From: an uncultured Mycoplasmatota bacterium
GTDB taxonomy: Bacteria; Bacillota_I; Bacilli_A; RF39; UBA660
Length of the DNA stretch: 64,000 nt
Assembly (NCBI GenBank): GCA_900546275.1
Contig: URCH01000004.1
Span: 33,278-97,277 of the forward strand
Direction of reading: 5' to 3'
Position 1 is the stretch's first letter. Each line of letters opens with the position of its first letter. Below the pieces are notes generated by a model. The model ran no database searches. It was not told the DNA's origin and worked only from the letters and a program-made list of their open reading frames with translations. Positions 53,240-61,995 of this stretch are shown here, in pieces. The position numbers and the translations under genes were made by a program.

Positions 53240-54007
53240 ATGGATTTTGAAATAGGAAGTTTAGTTACACGAAATTCACATGGTAATGATTTGATTTTTA
53301 CTATAACAGATATAATTGATGATGTTTATTATTTAAAAGGTTTAAACATTAGGTTAGTTGCAGATGCTAAAAAAGATGATTTAAAAAAATATGAAGATGG
53401 CGATATAGAAGATGAGAAAGAGTTTTTAGACAGAATAAAACCTGTAAATGATTTAGATAGAGATGATTACTTTTATTTACCTGGTAAAATTCTTCATATA
53501 GATGGTGATAAAGAATATTTAGATAGATGTTTGGATTATTATGAAAAAGCTAATATTTGGGCTATGGGAATAAATGAAAAAGAAGAAGATATTCCGTTTA
53601 AAATAAGAGATTTATTAGAAGAATATAAACCAAACATTGTTATAATTACAGGTCATGATGCTTATTATAATGAAAAAAATAAAGAATATAAAAATAGTAT
53701 GAATTTTGTAAATGCAGTAAAAGAAGCAAGAAAATATGAAAAAGAACATGATAAATTAATAATAATAGCAGGCGCTTGTCAATCTAATTATGAAGAATTA
53801 ATAAAAGCAGGTGCAAATTTTGCTTCTAGCCCAAAACGAATAAATATACATGCATTAGATCCAGCCATAATTGCTACTAAAATTAGTCTAACTGATGTAA
53901 ATAAACAAATAGATGTTAAATCAATACTTAAAGAAACAAAGTATGGAGAATCGGGGATAGGTGGAATTATTACAAAGGGAACAATGTATGTTGGTTATCC
54001 AAGATAG
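53240..54007 (+). CDS. yabG: Sporulation-specific protease YabG
   Basis: A 255-residue protein matching YabG: an N-terminal SH3-like region (FEIGSLVTRNSHGNDLIF), the LPGKILHIDGD segment, the conserved VIITGHDAYY block and IIAGACQSNYEELIKAGANFASSP with the likely catalytic Cys (about residue 180), then INIHALDPAI. YabG trims spore coat proteins in the mother cell. In B. subtilis yabG is followed by veg, as here. The ATG at 53240 after GGGTGAT is preferred to a TTG upstream. It is somewhat shorter than Bacillus YabG (290). Confidence 0.93.
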   Translation: MDFEIGSLVTRNSHGNDLIFTITDIIDDVYYLKGLNIRLVADAKKDDLKKYEDGDIEDEKEFLDRIKPVNDLDRDDYFYLPGKILHIDGDKEYLDRCLDYYEKANIWAMGINEKEEDIPFKIRDLLEEYKPNIVIITGHDAYYNEKNKEYKNSMNFVNAVKEARKYEKEHDKLIIIAGACQSNYEELIKAGANFASSPKRINIHALDPAIIATKISLTDVNKQIDVKSILKETKYGESGIGGIITKGTMYVGYPR

Positions 54008-54015
54008 GAGAGAAA

Positions 54016-54237
54016 ATGAAATTAGATGAAATTAAAACAAAGCTTAATAACTATGTAGGAAAAAGTGTTTTAATAAAATATAATTTAGGTAGAAATAAAT
54101 ATGAAGAATATGAAGTAAAAATAAAAGAATTATATAACAATGTTTTTTTAGTTGAACTTGAAAATAATATAAATAAAGAAATAAAATCATTTTCATATAA
54201 TGATGTAATTACCAAGACAATAAAAATCAACTTTTAG
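54016..54237 (+). CDS. veg: Veg family protein
   Basis: A 73-residue protein matching the Veg family (DUF1021): IKTKLNNYVGKSVLIKYNLGRNKYEE.EVKIKELYNNVFLVEL. Veg is highly expressed in Bacillus and stimulates biofilm genes by an unknown mechanism. It follows yabG by 8 bases after AGGAGAG, so it is probably on the same transcript. B. subtilis has sspF and ispE between veg and spoVG; here they are missing. Confidence 0.9.
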   Translation: MKLDEIKTKLNNYVGKSVLIKYNLGRNKYEEYEVKIKELYNNVFLVELENNINKEIKSFSYNDVITKTIKINF

Positions 54238-54269
54238 CGTAAAAACAATGTAAATCTTTAATTAAAATA

Positions 54270-54298
54270 TTGATTTTTTAAAAATCGTATTATATAAT
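54270..54298 (+). promoter_or_regulatory. Promoter upstream of spoVG
   Basis: TTGATT (54270-54275), 17-base spacer containing a GATTTTTTAAAAATC palindrome, TATAAT (54293-54298). The leader is about 70 bases. No clear SigH consensus was found. Confidence 0.5.
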
Positions 54299-54374
54299 CA
54301 AGTTGTAACATATGTAATAATATCAAGGTAATCATGATATTAAATGTTAAAAAAAGCTGAAGGGAGAGATTTGC

Positions 54375-54632
54375 TTGAAAATTACATCTGTAAACGTACG
54401 TAAAGTAGAAAAAGAAGATTCAAGAATGAAAGGAATTGCATCTGTATTAATAGATGATTGTTTCGCAGTTCATGATATCAGAATTATAGAAGGAGATAAC
54501 GGATTATTTATCGCAATGCCTAGTCGTAAGACAGCAACAGGCGGATATAGAGATATAGCTCATCCAATTAATCAAGAAGTAAGAACACTTTTTGAACAAG
54601 AAATATTAAAAGCATATAATGAAGCTGAATAA
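54375..54632 (+). CDS. spoVG: Septation protein SpoVG
   Basis: An 85-residue protein matching SpoVG from end to end: MKITSVNVRKV, MKGIASVLIDDCFAVHDIRIIEG..GLFIAMPSRKT, YRDIAHPIN. SpoVG binds nucleic acids and affects sporulation, division and virulence in different species. It uses a TTG start at 54375 with GGGAGAG about 8 bases upstream; no ATG fits the family start. It has its own promoter and terminator and is followed by yabP. Confidence 0.95.
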   Translation: MKITSVNVRKVEKEDSRMKGIASVLIDDCFAVHDIRIIEGDNGLFIAMPSRKTATGGYRDIAHPINQEVRTLFEQEILKAYNEAE

Positions 54633-54652
54633 AACTCGTTTGAGTTTTTTTT
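54631..54652 (+). terminator. Terminator after spoVG
   Basis: AAAACTC/GAGTTTT with GTTT loop, T8 run. CATATAAT (54673-54680) further on resembles a mother-cell (SigE) -10 for yabP. Confidence 0.7.
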
Positions 54653-54696
54653 CATATATATGATTTTTTTTCATATAATTTTTTAGGAGGAATTAT

Positions 54697-54981
54697 ATGG
54701 ACAAGGAGAATATATCATTAAATCATAGTGTAGTACTTAATGAAAGAAAAAACATAAATATAACAGGCGTGAAAAAAATAGAAAATTTTGATAATGAAGA
54801 ATTTTTGATGGAAACTAATATGGGATATATTGTTATAAAAGGTGAAGAATTAGAAATAGTTAAATTAGATACTTATCAAGGTAATGTAATGATAAAAGGA
54901 AAAGTAAATAGCTTAACATATGCTGATAGTGCAAATAAAAAAAATAAGGAAGATGGATTATTTAATAAATTGTTCAAATGA
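54697..54981 (+). CDS. yabP: Sporulation protein YabP
   Basis: A 94-residue protein matching the YabP/YqfC family: LNHSVVLNERKNINITGVKKIENFDNEEFLMET..GYIVIKGEELEIVKLD...G.V.IKG.VNSL.Y. In B. subtilis yabP is made in the mother cell under SigE and is needed, with yabQ, for cortex formation. The start follows AGGAGGAA. It overlaps yabQ by 4 bases. Confidence 0.92.
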   Translation: MDKENISLNHSVVLNERKNINITGVKKIENFDNEEFLMETNMGYIVIKGEELEIVKLDTYQGNVMIKGKVNSLTYADSANKKNKEDGLFNKLFK

Positions 54982-55265
54982 TGGATATTAATACACAAAT
55001 AATAACAATTTTTGTTTCTTTTATTTTTGGTATAATATTTTCACTTCAATTATCTTTAACATATAAATATTTATACTCAAATAAAAAAATATTTAAAGTT
55101 ATTTTTTCCTTCTTAATAGTACTTGTAAATACATTATTTTATTTTATCTTATTAAAGAAGTTTAATGATGGAATTTTACACGTATATGGAATCATATTTA
55201 TAATTATAGGATTTATTGTAGAAATATTTGTTAAGAGTTTTATTGTAAAAAAAATGCATAAGTGA
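54978..55265 (+). CDS. yabQ: Spore cortex biosynthesis protein YabQ
   Basis: A 95-residue protein with three membrane helices in a layout matching YabQ (first helix with a GIIFSLQLSLTYKYL segment, later ILHVYGIIFIIIGFIVE). B. subtilis YabQ (211 residues) is needed to make the spore cortex; this one is shorter at the C-terminus. It begins inside yabP (ATGA overlap), so it is translationally coupled. The call rests on order and topology more than sequence. Confidence 0.75.
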   Translation: MMDINTQIITIFVSFIFGIIFSLQLSLTYKYLYSNKKIFKVIFSFLIVLVNTLFYFILLKKFNDGILHVYGIIFIIIGFIVEIFVKSFIVKKMHK

Positions 55266-55293
55266 TATAATCTAACTTAAAGGTAGGTGTATC

Positions 55294-55713
55294 ATGAAGC
55301 GTAAAAAAATTTCTAGAACTTCAAAACGTAGATTAGCTTTTTTTGGAACACTATCTTTAATAGTAATAGGTTATACAGTATTTTCATTTGTATATTATAG
55401 TGTTAACTTATTAAAAGCTAAAAATGAAAATATAAATTTAGAAAATAAATTAAAAACGTTACAAAATGATGAAGAAAATTTAAAAATTGAAATTCAAAAA
55501 TTAAAAGATCCAGAATATATAGCTCGTTATGCAAGAGAGAATTATTCATATTCAAAAGATGGTGAATATATAATAAAATTAGATTCATCAAACAAGAATG
55601 AAAAACAAGAAAAAAAACAAAACAATAATTATATATATTATGTAGTTATTGGCTGTTGTTTCATTATTATAGTAATTGTTTTATTAAATAAAAAAAAGGA
55701 ACCTGTAAAATAA
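55294..55713 (+). CDS. divIC: Septum formation initiator DivIC/FtsB-like protein with an extra C-terminal membrane helix
   Basis: A 139-residue protein. A basic start and membrane helix (about residues 14-36) lead into a Leu/Glu/Lys coiled coil (about 38-72) and the conserved KDPEYIARYARENYSYSKDGEYI segment, all as in DivIC. B. subtilis DivIC (125 residues) ends soon after. Here a Lys/Asn-rich linker is followed by a second membrane helix (about 112-131) and a basic end. DivIC acts with FtsL and DivIB at the division septum. The yabP-yabQ-divIC order is as in B. subtilis. Confidence 0.85.
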   Translation: MKRKKISRTSKRRLAFFGTLSLIVIGYTVFSFVYYSVNLLKAKNENINLENKLKTLQNDEENLKIEIQKLKDPEYIARYARENYSYSKDGEYIIKLDSSNKNEKQEKKQNNNYIYYVVIGCCFIIIVIVLLNKKKEPVK

Positions 55714-55725
55714 TACAGGTTTTTA
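55699..55725. terminator. Bidirectional terminator between divIC and the LemA gene
   Basis: ACCTGT/ACAGGT stem with an AAAATAAT loop, T5 after it, A-run before it. Confidence 0.7.
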
Positions 55726-56265
55726 TATTCTAAAATCGTTTGTTATTTCATCATCCATATTTTTTCCATCATAGTAAAACTTTTTCTTATATCTAAATAT
55801 TAAAGCAACTAAAATTGAAGGAAAACTATGAGTAGCTTTATTATAATCAGTAATTACATCATTATAATATTTTCTAAGAGCAGACATTTCTACTTCAGAT
55901 TCACGTATAGATAAATCAATTTTCATAAATTCATCATTGTCTCTTAAATTAGAATAATGTTCTTTATAACCATTGAATTCATTTATACAATCATATAATT
56001 TTCTATCAAAATCAAAATTACTTAGTTTTTTACTTCTTAAATTTGAAATATTATTTAAAACTTCTGTTTCTTTTGTATTTTCTTTAATTATATTTATAGA
56101 TCTATTTAATAAATCATATCTTTTTCTTAATGTTGAATCAATATTTGCTTCAGCAGCATTTGCTCGAATAATTAATTCTTGAAACTTATTGTAACATGTA
56201 CATCCCCATAAAAGTACAACTCCTATAATAATTAAAATTATTAAAATTACTGTAAAGATACCCAT
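55723..56265 (-). CDS. LemA family protein
   Basis: A 180-residue protein: one N-terminal membrane helix (about residues 5-23), then a long helical domain with the LemA-type features YNKFQELIIRANAAEANIDSTLRKRYDLL and, later, IRESEVEMSALRKYYND.I..YN. LemA proteins are membrane-anchored with an outside helical domain; the function is unknown. It is on the minus strand, downstream of gerQ by about 40 bases. Confidence 0.85.
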   Translation of the reverse strand: MGIFTVILIILIIIGVVLLWGCTCYNKFQELIIRANAAEANIDSTLRKRYDLLNRSINIIKENTKETEVLNNISNLRSKKLSNFDFDRKLYDCINEFNGYKEHYSNLRDNDEFMKIDLSIRESEVEMSALRKYYNDVITDYNKATHSFPSILVALIFRYKKKFYYDGKNMDDEITNDFRI

Positions 56266-56306
56266 ACTATCACCTTAAGTAATTATAACAAACTAGCTAT
56301 AAAAAA

Positions 56307-56657
56307 TCAATTATTTGGAACGAATTCTTGACTATAGTTTATTTTTTCCTCAAAAGTAATAAAATCAACATATATCATTAAAAGTAAGTACCAAACTCCT
56401 GTATTTGGGTCACTTAAAATTATATGATCTCTACCAGATTGTTCAATTATACCTACGAATTCTCTATCTCTAAATTCATTAGAATCAGGAAATGTCATAT
56501 GTACAGTAACTTTCTTTCCTTTATTTAATCTTAAAATATTTTCTATATAAGATTGTTCTAATGGTAAATCAGTATAATTTATAGACTGATTTGGTGTTGG
56601 TATATTTCCAGAATATATAGGTGTACCAGGAAATACATTTTTATAAGCATTATTCAT
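56307..56657 (-). CDS. gerQ: Spore coat protein GerQ
   Basis: A 116-residue protein with the GerQ domain: LPLEQSYIENILRLNKGKKVTVHMTFPDS...F.GIIEQSGRDHIILSDP.TG.WYLLLMIYVDFITFEE. In Bacillus GerQ is cross-linked into the coat by transglutaminase and helps to place the cortex-lytic enzyme CwlJ. The N-terminal low-complexity part is shorter than in Bacillus (GerQ is 181 residues there). It has AAAGGATGA upstream. Confidence 0.9.
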   Translation of the reverse strand: MNNAYKNVFPGTPIYSGNIPTPNQSINYTDLPLEQSYIENILRLNKGKKVTVHMTFPDSNEFRDREFVGIIEQSGRDHIILSDPNTGVWYLLLMIYVDFITFEEKINYSQEFVPNN

Positions 56658-56694
56658 ATTATCATCCTTTCATTAAAATATATTATTAATGTAT

Positions 56695-56710
56695 TAATTT
56701 ATGATATAAT
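56695..56710. promoter_or_regulatory. Overlapping divergent promoter elements of gerQ and pduL
   Basis: On the minus strand CATAAATTA (56695-56703) fits the SigK -10 pattern CATANNNTA; on the plus strand TATAAT (56705-56710) serves pduL 20 bases before its start. The two are side by side. The SigK reading is tentative because no clear -35 is seen. Confidence 0.35.
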
Positions 56711-56729
56711 TTTTAAGGAGTGTGAAAAT

Positions 56730-57296
56730 ATGAAAGTAAAAGTAGGAGTGTCTAATAGACATGTACATTTAAGTGAAAAAGATTTAAAAACATTGTTTGG
56801 TGAAGATTATAAATTGACAATACTAAAAAATTTAACACAACCAGGTCAATATGCTTGCACTGAAACTGTTACAATTGAAACAGAAAAAAACTCTATACAA
56901 AAAGTTAGAGTATTAGGCCCAGTTAGAAATTATACACAAGTAGAAATATCTAAAACCGATTCATATACGTTAGGATTAAATCCACCAGTTAGAGATTCAG
57001 GGGATTTAGAAAATAGTTGTGGGATTACACTAATAGGACCTAAAGGTAAAGTTAAGTTAGAAAAAGGATGTATTATAGCAAATAGACATATACATGCTAC
57101 AAAAGAAGATTTAAAGAAATACAATTTAAACGAATCTGAATTATATGATGTTATTATACCTGGTGAAAAAGGTGGAATAATAAGCAATGTGAAAATAAAA
57201 GTAGATGATTCATATTCATTTGAATTACATATTGATACAGATGATGCTAATGCACATTTAATAAAAAATGGGGATATATTAGAAATAAAAAATTAA
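56730..57296 (+). CDS. pduL: Phosphate acyltransferase, PduL family
   Basis: A 188-residue protein with two repeats of the PduL domain. Zinc-site segments include SNRHVHLS (about residues 8-15) and ANRHIHAT (about 119-126), with a C-terminal ELHIDTDDANA motif. PduL converts acyl-CoA to acyl-phosphate and back (phosphotransacylase), often acetyl-CoA to acetyl phosphate. No shell-protein or diol genes are nearby and no microcompartment targeting extension is seen, so a general phosphotransacetylase role seems likely. Its end overlaps the convergent PBP gene. Confidence 0.9.
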   Translation: MKVKVGVSNRHVHLSEKDLKTLFGEDYKLTILKNLTQPGQYACTETVTIETEKNSIQKVRVLGPVRNYTQVEISKTDSYTLGLNPPVRDSGDLENSCGITLIGPKGKVKLEKGCIIANRHIHATKEDLKKYNLNESELYDVIIPGEKGGIISNVKIKVDDSYSFELHIDTDDANAHLIKNGDILEIKN

Positions 57297-59248
57297 TTTG
57301 TTTTTACAGTAGGAATTGAGTCATCAAAAGAAGATTGCTTTTGAGTTGGTTCAGTTCCTTTTATATAATAAAATATTTTTTTGTTTTTTGTTTTTTCAGT
57401 AGCAAGTTTTCCACTAATAGGATCAACTAAAACACCAACAACATTAGAAGGAATTTCATACCAGGAATCTTCCTTATCTTTTAAACAACCTTCTATTGTT
57501 TCAAACCAAATATTTTGAGATATTTTCCTATCTTCTGAAGGTGTTTCTTTATTATCATCATATCCAGTCCATACACCAACAACTAAATCTTTATTGTATC
57601 CAAATATTAATCTATCACTATCAGTAGTTCCTGTTTTAATAGCGTATTTTTTTGTAATTTTATCCTTATAACTTATCATTGTAGGATAATTATAGTCATT
57701 AAAGCTTGTAGAATATGTACCTGTTAATAATTCATTAATTATAAAAACCAAACTCTTATTTAAAACATTTGTTTTTTCTTCTTCATGTTGATATAAAACA
57801 TTTCCTTCTAAATCAGTTACTTTTTCTATAAAATATCCATCTACTTTATAACCTTCATTTGCAAATGTAGAATATGCTTCAGTCATATCTACTAGATTTA
57901 TTTCTTGTGAACCTAAAGCAAGTGATGGGATGGGTTCTAATTTTTCATTAATACCAATTCTTGATGTTAAATTAACTAGAGTATCTTCTCCTAAAAATAA
58001 GTGAGTTTTTACAGCATATATATTATCTGAATATGCAATTGCTGCAGCCATTGTAATTGGTTTTTGGGCATATATATCACCATAGTTTTTAGGACTATAA
58101 GTTTTATCATATGAAAAAGTAAAAGTTGTTTTTTCACTTGTAAAAGTTGTACTTGAAGTAAAGCCATTTTCTAGTGCCGCATAATATAAAAATGGTTTAA
58201 TAGTAGAACCAACTTGCCTTTTAGAATCTGTTGCTCTATTATATTGACTTTTTGCGTAATTTCTTCCTCCAACTAAAGCTAAAATTTTACCATTATTTGG
58301 ATCCATTACAACACTTGCAACTTGAATATCCTCATTATTACTTGTGTTTTTTTTGACACTTTCTTCTAAAGTTTTTTGATAATCAAGATTTATATTAGTG
58401 TATATTTTTAAACCACCAGTTTGTAAAAAAGAAGATGGAATAGTTTTAATTTTTTTTAGTTCTTCTATAACTGCATCTTGATAGTACATTAAAGAAGAAA
58501 TATTATTAGATGGATTTTCACCATAAAAAACTAGTTGTTCATTATATGCCTCATCCATTTGTTCTTTTGAAATATATTTATTTTCCACCATAGCACTTAA
58601 AATATCTTTTTGTCTACTTTTTGCGTTATCATAATTTGAAATAGGGTTATAGTAGGTAGGTGATTTTGGAATACCTGCAAGTATGGAAGCTTCAGCTAAA
58701 CTTAAATCTTTACTACTTTTATTAAAGTAATATAATGAAGCATTTTCGATTCCAAAGATACCACCATAATTTATTGTGTTTAAGTATCCCTCTAAAATTT
58801 CATTTTTAGAATAATGTGATTCTAATCTAATTGTAAGCCAAGCTTCTTGTATTTTTCTTTCCCAAGTTTTATCAAAGGTTAAAAATAAATTTTTCGCATA
58901 TTGTTGAGTAATTGTAGATGCACCTTGAACATTCGCACCACGTTTAAAGTTTATATATAAAGATTTTAAAATTCTTAAATAATCAAAACCAATATGATTG
59001 TAAAAATGTTTATCTTCAATAGAAATTGTCGCGTTAATTAAGTTATCAGATATATCATTTAAACTTATCCAATTTTCATTATTTCCGTTGTATAAATTTT
59101 CATTAATGTCATAAAAATAATAATTATTTGCTGAATTTATAGAAAGTTTTGGAGTTATTTTTGCGTATAAATATAATCCCATATAAGAAAATAATAGAAT
59201 ACCAATTATTATCATAAAAACAATAGTTATTTTTTTTAAAACCTTCAT
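57293..59248 (-). CDS. Class A penicillin-binding protein (PBP1A family)
   Basis: A 651-residue bifunctional peptidoglycan synthase: a membrane helix (about 5-25), a GT51 glycosyltransferase domain (catalytic EDKHFYNHIGFD near 80 and QGASTITQQ near 115), and a transpeptidase domain with SxxK in GSTIKPF (about 350), SxN in YSDN (about 408) and KTG in IKTGTTD (about 545). It polymerises glycan and cross-links it. The ATG at 59248 is preferred over one 15 bases upstream because GGTGCGTGAT precedes it. Convergent with pduL, overlapping by 4 bases at the stops. Confidence 0.93.
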   Translation of the reverse strand: MKVLKKITIVFMIIIGILLFSYMGLYLYAKITPKLSINSANNYYFYDINENLYNGNNENWISLNDISDNLINATISIEDKHFYNHIGFDYLRILKSLYINFKRGANVQGASTITQQYAKNLFLTFDKTWERKIQEAWLTIRLESHYSKNEILEGYLNTINYGGIFGIENASLYYFNKSSKDLSLAEASILAGIPKSPTYYNPISNYDNAKSRQKDILSAMVENKYISKEQMDEAYNEQLVFYGENPSNNISSLMYYQDAVIEELKKIKTIPSSFLQTGGLKIYTNINLDYQKTLEESVKKNTSNNEDIQVASVVMDPNNGKILALVGGRNYAKSQYNRATDSKRQVGSTIKPFLYYAALENGFTSSTTFTSEKTTFTFSYDKTYSPKNYGDIYAQKPITMAAAIAYSDNIYAVKTHLFLGEDTLVNLTSRIGINEKLEPIPSLALGSQEINLVDMTEAYSTFANEGYKVDGYFIEKVTDLEGNVLYQHEEEKTNVLNKSLVFIINELLTGTYSTSFNDYNYPTMISYKDKITKKYAIKTGTTDSDRLIFGYNKDLVVGVWTGYDDNKETPSEDRKISQNIWFETIEGCLKDKEDSWYEIPSNVVGVLVDPISGKLATEKTKNKKIFYYIKGTEPTQKQSSFDDSIPTVKTN

Positions 59249-59350
59249 ATTATCACGCACCATTCTATAGTTATTATTAATAAAAAAAAATATTTTATAA
59301 GTTTTTGTTTAATAAATTGTTTTTTAAAATAAAAAAATTTAAAATATTAG

Positions 59351-59378
59351 TTGCAATTATCTTTATGTATGCTATAAT
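59351..59378 (+). promoter_or_regulatory. Promoter of the DUF1934-argS-rpoE operon
   Basis: TTGCAA (59351-59356), 16-base spacer, extended -10 TATGCTATAAT (TATAAT at 59373-59378). Confidence 0.65.
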
Positions 59379-59417
59379 GAATGCGGTGTAGTTTAGTTAA
59401 AGAAAAGTAGGTAAAAT

Positions 59418-59783
59418 ATGTCTAAAATCAATTTAAGAGTTTCACTTACATGTAATGAAAATATAATATATAATGAACAAGAATTTGTAGGAATTTATAA
59501 TTCAGATACAATTTCATATAAAGAAAATGATATATTAGTTACACTTAAACTAAAACCAAATAAAGAAATTAAAATGAAAAGAAAACATAATAATTATAAT
59601 ATTGAATTAATATTCATAGAAAATAAGGAAACAAATGGTTTATATGAACTTAAAAAATATGGTAATATTCCTTTAACTGTATTTACTAAAAAACTTATTT
59701 GTGATAATCATATTTATATAGAATATTATTTAAATAAACAAGATGAACTTTATAAATTAAATCTGTTTTATGAGGTGAAATAA
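59418..59783 (+). CDS. DUF1934 protein (YwiB-like)
   Basis: A 121-residue protein of beta-strand character, fitting DUF1934, a calycin-like fold family found directly upstream of argS in many Bacilli (ywiB in B. subtilis). The molecular function is not known. The start follows AAAGTAGGT. Its stop overlaps the argS start (TAATG), so they are coupled. The family call rests largely on size and position. Confidence 0.75.
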   Translation: MSKINLRVSLTCNENIIYNEQEFVGIYNSDTISYKENDILVTLKLKPNKEIKMKRKHNNYNIELIFIENKETNGLYELKKYGNIPLTVFTKKLICDNHIYIEYYLNKQDELYKLNLFYEVK

Positions 59784-61459
59784 TGAATATAAAACAACAT
59801 TTAAAAGAAGATGTATATAATGTATTAAAAGATTATATAAAAAAAGAAGATATAGTAATAGAAAAACCCAAAATGAGAGAAATGGGAGATTACGCACTAC
59901 CATGCTTTACGTATTCAAAAGTTTTAAAAAAATCTCCTAATGATATTGCTAATACGATAAAAGAAAAATTATGTAATTATGAAATTAATGTAGTAAATGG
60001 TTATGCCAATGTATTTATCAATAAAAAAGAATTTTCTAAAAATATATTAGATAAAATAGCTTTAGAAAAAGAAGAATTTGGCTCATCTAAAATTGGACAG
60101 TCAAAAACAGTAGTAATAGAATATTCATCTCCTAACATTGCAAAGCCTTTTGGAGTTGGACATTTAAGAAGTACAGTAATAGGTGAAGCACTTAAAAATA
60201 TATGTATTAAAACTGGATATAACGTTTATACTATAAATTATCTAGGGGATTATGGAACACAATTTGGAAAACTAATATATGCCTATAAAACATGGGGTAA
60301 TGCTGAAGCAATCAAAGAAAATCCAATTCAAGAACTAAAACGAGTATACGTTAAATTTCATGAAGAAGCAGAAAAAAATAAAGGATTAGAAGATGAAGGA
60401 AGAAAATGGTTTAAAAAACTTTGTGAAAACGATAAAGAAGCATTAGAATTATGGAACTGGTTTAAAGAAGAATCATTAAAAGACTTCCAAAAAACTTATG
60501 ATTTATTAGGAATAAATAAATTTGATTCATATACAGGTGAATCATATTATAAAGATCTTGCAAATGATGTTGTTGAAGAAATAGAAAAAAAAGGTATTTC
60601 AAAAATAAGTGAAGGTGCGACTATAGTAGATTTAGGAGAAAATAAAACTCCAGCACTTATTAAAAAAAGTGATGGAACAACTCTTTATATTACACGTGAT
60701 ATAGCAGCTTTAATAGATAGAAAAAACAAATATAATTTTGATGAAATATTATATGTTGTAGGTTCAGAACAAACACTTCATTTTGAACAAATAAAAGAAG
60801 TGCTACAAAAAATGGGATATGATTACTTTGATAGTATTCATCATATTGGATTTGGAATGGTTTTACAAGATGGCAAAAAGATGTCAACTAGAGGAGGTAG
60901 AACTGCATCATTAAATGTTTTATTAGATAATTCAATAGAACTTGCAAAAAAAATAATTGAAGAAAAAAATCCTAATTTACCTAATAAAGATGAAGTAATA
61001 AAACAAGTAGGAGTAGGTGCAGTAATATTTAATGATTTAAAAAATTATAGAATAAATGACATAGAATTTAAATTAGAGGATATATTAAAATTTGAAGGCG
61101 AAACTGGCCCTTATATTCAATATACATGTGCTAGAGCAAATTCGCTTATTAAAAAATTAAAAAATAATAGTGTTGACTATGAAAATTTAGAAATAAATGA
61201 ATATGAATGGAATGTTATTTTTAGATTAAATGAATTTGAAGAAACAATATTGAAATCTAAAGATAATTATGATCCAAGTTTAATTGCTAAATATATAATT
61301 GATTTAGCGCAAGATTTCAATAAGCTTTATGCAAATTATAAATTTATAGATGAAAATGAAAATCTAACAGAATTTAGATTACAAATTGCTTATGCAACAA
61401 AAATAGTTCTTAAAGAAGGAATGCGTTTACTTGGAATAAATGCACCAGATGAAATGTAG
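59783..61459 (+). CDS. argS: Arginyl-tRNA synthetase
   Basis: A 558-residue class I synthetase. It has an N-terminal Add-1 domain, the HIGH-like motif in AKPFGVGHLRS (about residues 118-128), the KMSTR segment (about 369), and the C-terminal helical anticodon-binding domain with YTCARANSLI. Length is normal. The start overlaps the upstream stop by one base, with GAGGTG before it. Confidence 0.97.
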   Translation: MNIKQHLKEDVYNVLKDYIKKEDIVIEKPKMREMGDYALPCFTYSKVLKKSPNDIANTIKEKLCNYEINVVNGYANVFINKKEFSKNILDKIALEKEEFGSSKIGQSKTVVIEYSSPNIAKPFGVGHLRSTVIGEALKNICIKTGYNVYTINYLGDYGTQFGKLIYAYKTWGNAEAIKENPIQELKRVYVKFHEEAEKNKGLEDEGRKWFKKLCENDKEALELWNWFKEESLKDFQKTYDLLGINKFDSYTGESYYKDLANDVVEEIEKKGISKISEGATIVDLGENKTPALIKKSDGTTLYITRDIAALIDRKNKYNFDEILYVVGSEQTLHFEQIKEVLQKMGYDYFDSIHHIGFGMVLQDGKKMSTRGGRTASLNVLLDNSIELAKKIIEEKNPNLPNKDEVIKQVGVGAVIFNDLKNYRINDIEFKLEDILKFEGETGPYIQYTCARANSLIKKLKNNSVDYENLEINEYEWNVIFRLNEFEETILKSKDNYDPSLIAKYIIDLAQDFNKLYANYKFIDENENLTEFRLQIAYATKIVLKEGMRLLGINAPDEM

Positions 61460-61470
61460 GAGGAAAAAAT

Positions 61471-61902
61471 ATGAATTTAAAAGATATGACTAAAGAAGAG
61501 ATAGAAGCTCTTTCTTATACCGATTTAACTTGTATTTTATTAACTGAAAATAAAAAACCAATGTCAACAGCAGAAATATTTAAAAAAATATGTGAAATTT
61601 TAGGATATTCAGATGCAGAGTATTCAGAAAAAATAGGAGATTATTATACGTCACTTACTATTGATAAGAGATTTGTATTATTAGATGATGCAAAGTGGGA
61701 TTTAAGAAAAAATCATGCAGTTGAACTTAAAGTAGAAGATGATGAAGAGGAAGAAACTGAAGAAGAGATAGAAAACAACGAAGAGGAAGAAGAAACTGAT
61801 GAAGATATAGAAGCTGCAATAGATGATGAAGATATTGATACAGATGATGACTTAGATGATTTATCAGTTTTATCAGATGATGATATAGAAGAAGAAAATT
61901 AA
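61471..61902 (+). CDS. rpoE: RNA polymerase delta subunit
   Basis: A 143-residue protein of the delta (RpoE of Gram-positives) type: an N-terminal HARE-HTH domain (YTDLTCILLTENKKPMSTAEIFKKICEILG...YYTSLTIDKRFVLL, about residues 16-75) and a highly acidic, disordered C-terminus rich in Glu/Asp. Delta raises polymerase specificity and recycling. It follows argS by 11 bases with AGGAGGAA, as in other Bacilli. Confidence 0.93.
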   Translation: MNLKDMTKEEIEALSYTDLTCILLTENKKPMSTAEIFKKICEILGYSDAEYSEKIGDYYTSLTIDKRFVLLDDAKWDLRKNHAVELKVEDDEEEETEEEIENNEEEEETDEDIEAAIDDEDIDTDDDLDDLSVLSDDDIEEEN

Positions 61903-61921
61903 GATCAAACGATCTTTTTTT
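61897..61921 (+). terminator. Terminator after rpoE
   Basis: AAGATC/GATCTT stem with an AAAC loop, T8 run. Confidence 0.75.
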
Positions 61922-61942
61922 TGATAATAATATTGTAAATTC

Positions 61943-61971
61943 TTGCTTATTACATATATTTATAGTATAAT
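61943..61971 (+). promoter_or_regulatory. Promoter of prfA
   Basis: TTGCTT (61943-61948), 17-base spacer, TATAAT (61966-61971), 25 bases before the start codon. Confidence 0.65.
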
Positions 61972-61995
61972 TTTCATGTTTATGGAGGAAAAAAT

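Noticed and set aside
56730..57296. Considered pduL as evidence of a bacterial microcompartment
   Set aside because: No shell protein genes, no diol or ethanolamine genes and no targeting extension are present in the window.
59264..59417. Possible small RNA or gene in the AT-rich gap before the DUF1934 gene
   Set aside because: Only poly-A/T tracts and the promoter of the DUF1934-argS operon are visible; no hairpin with T-run and no frame.
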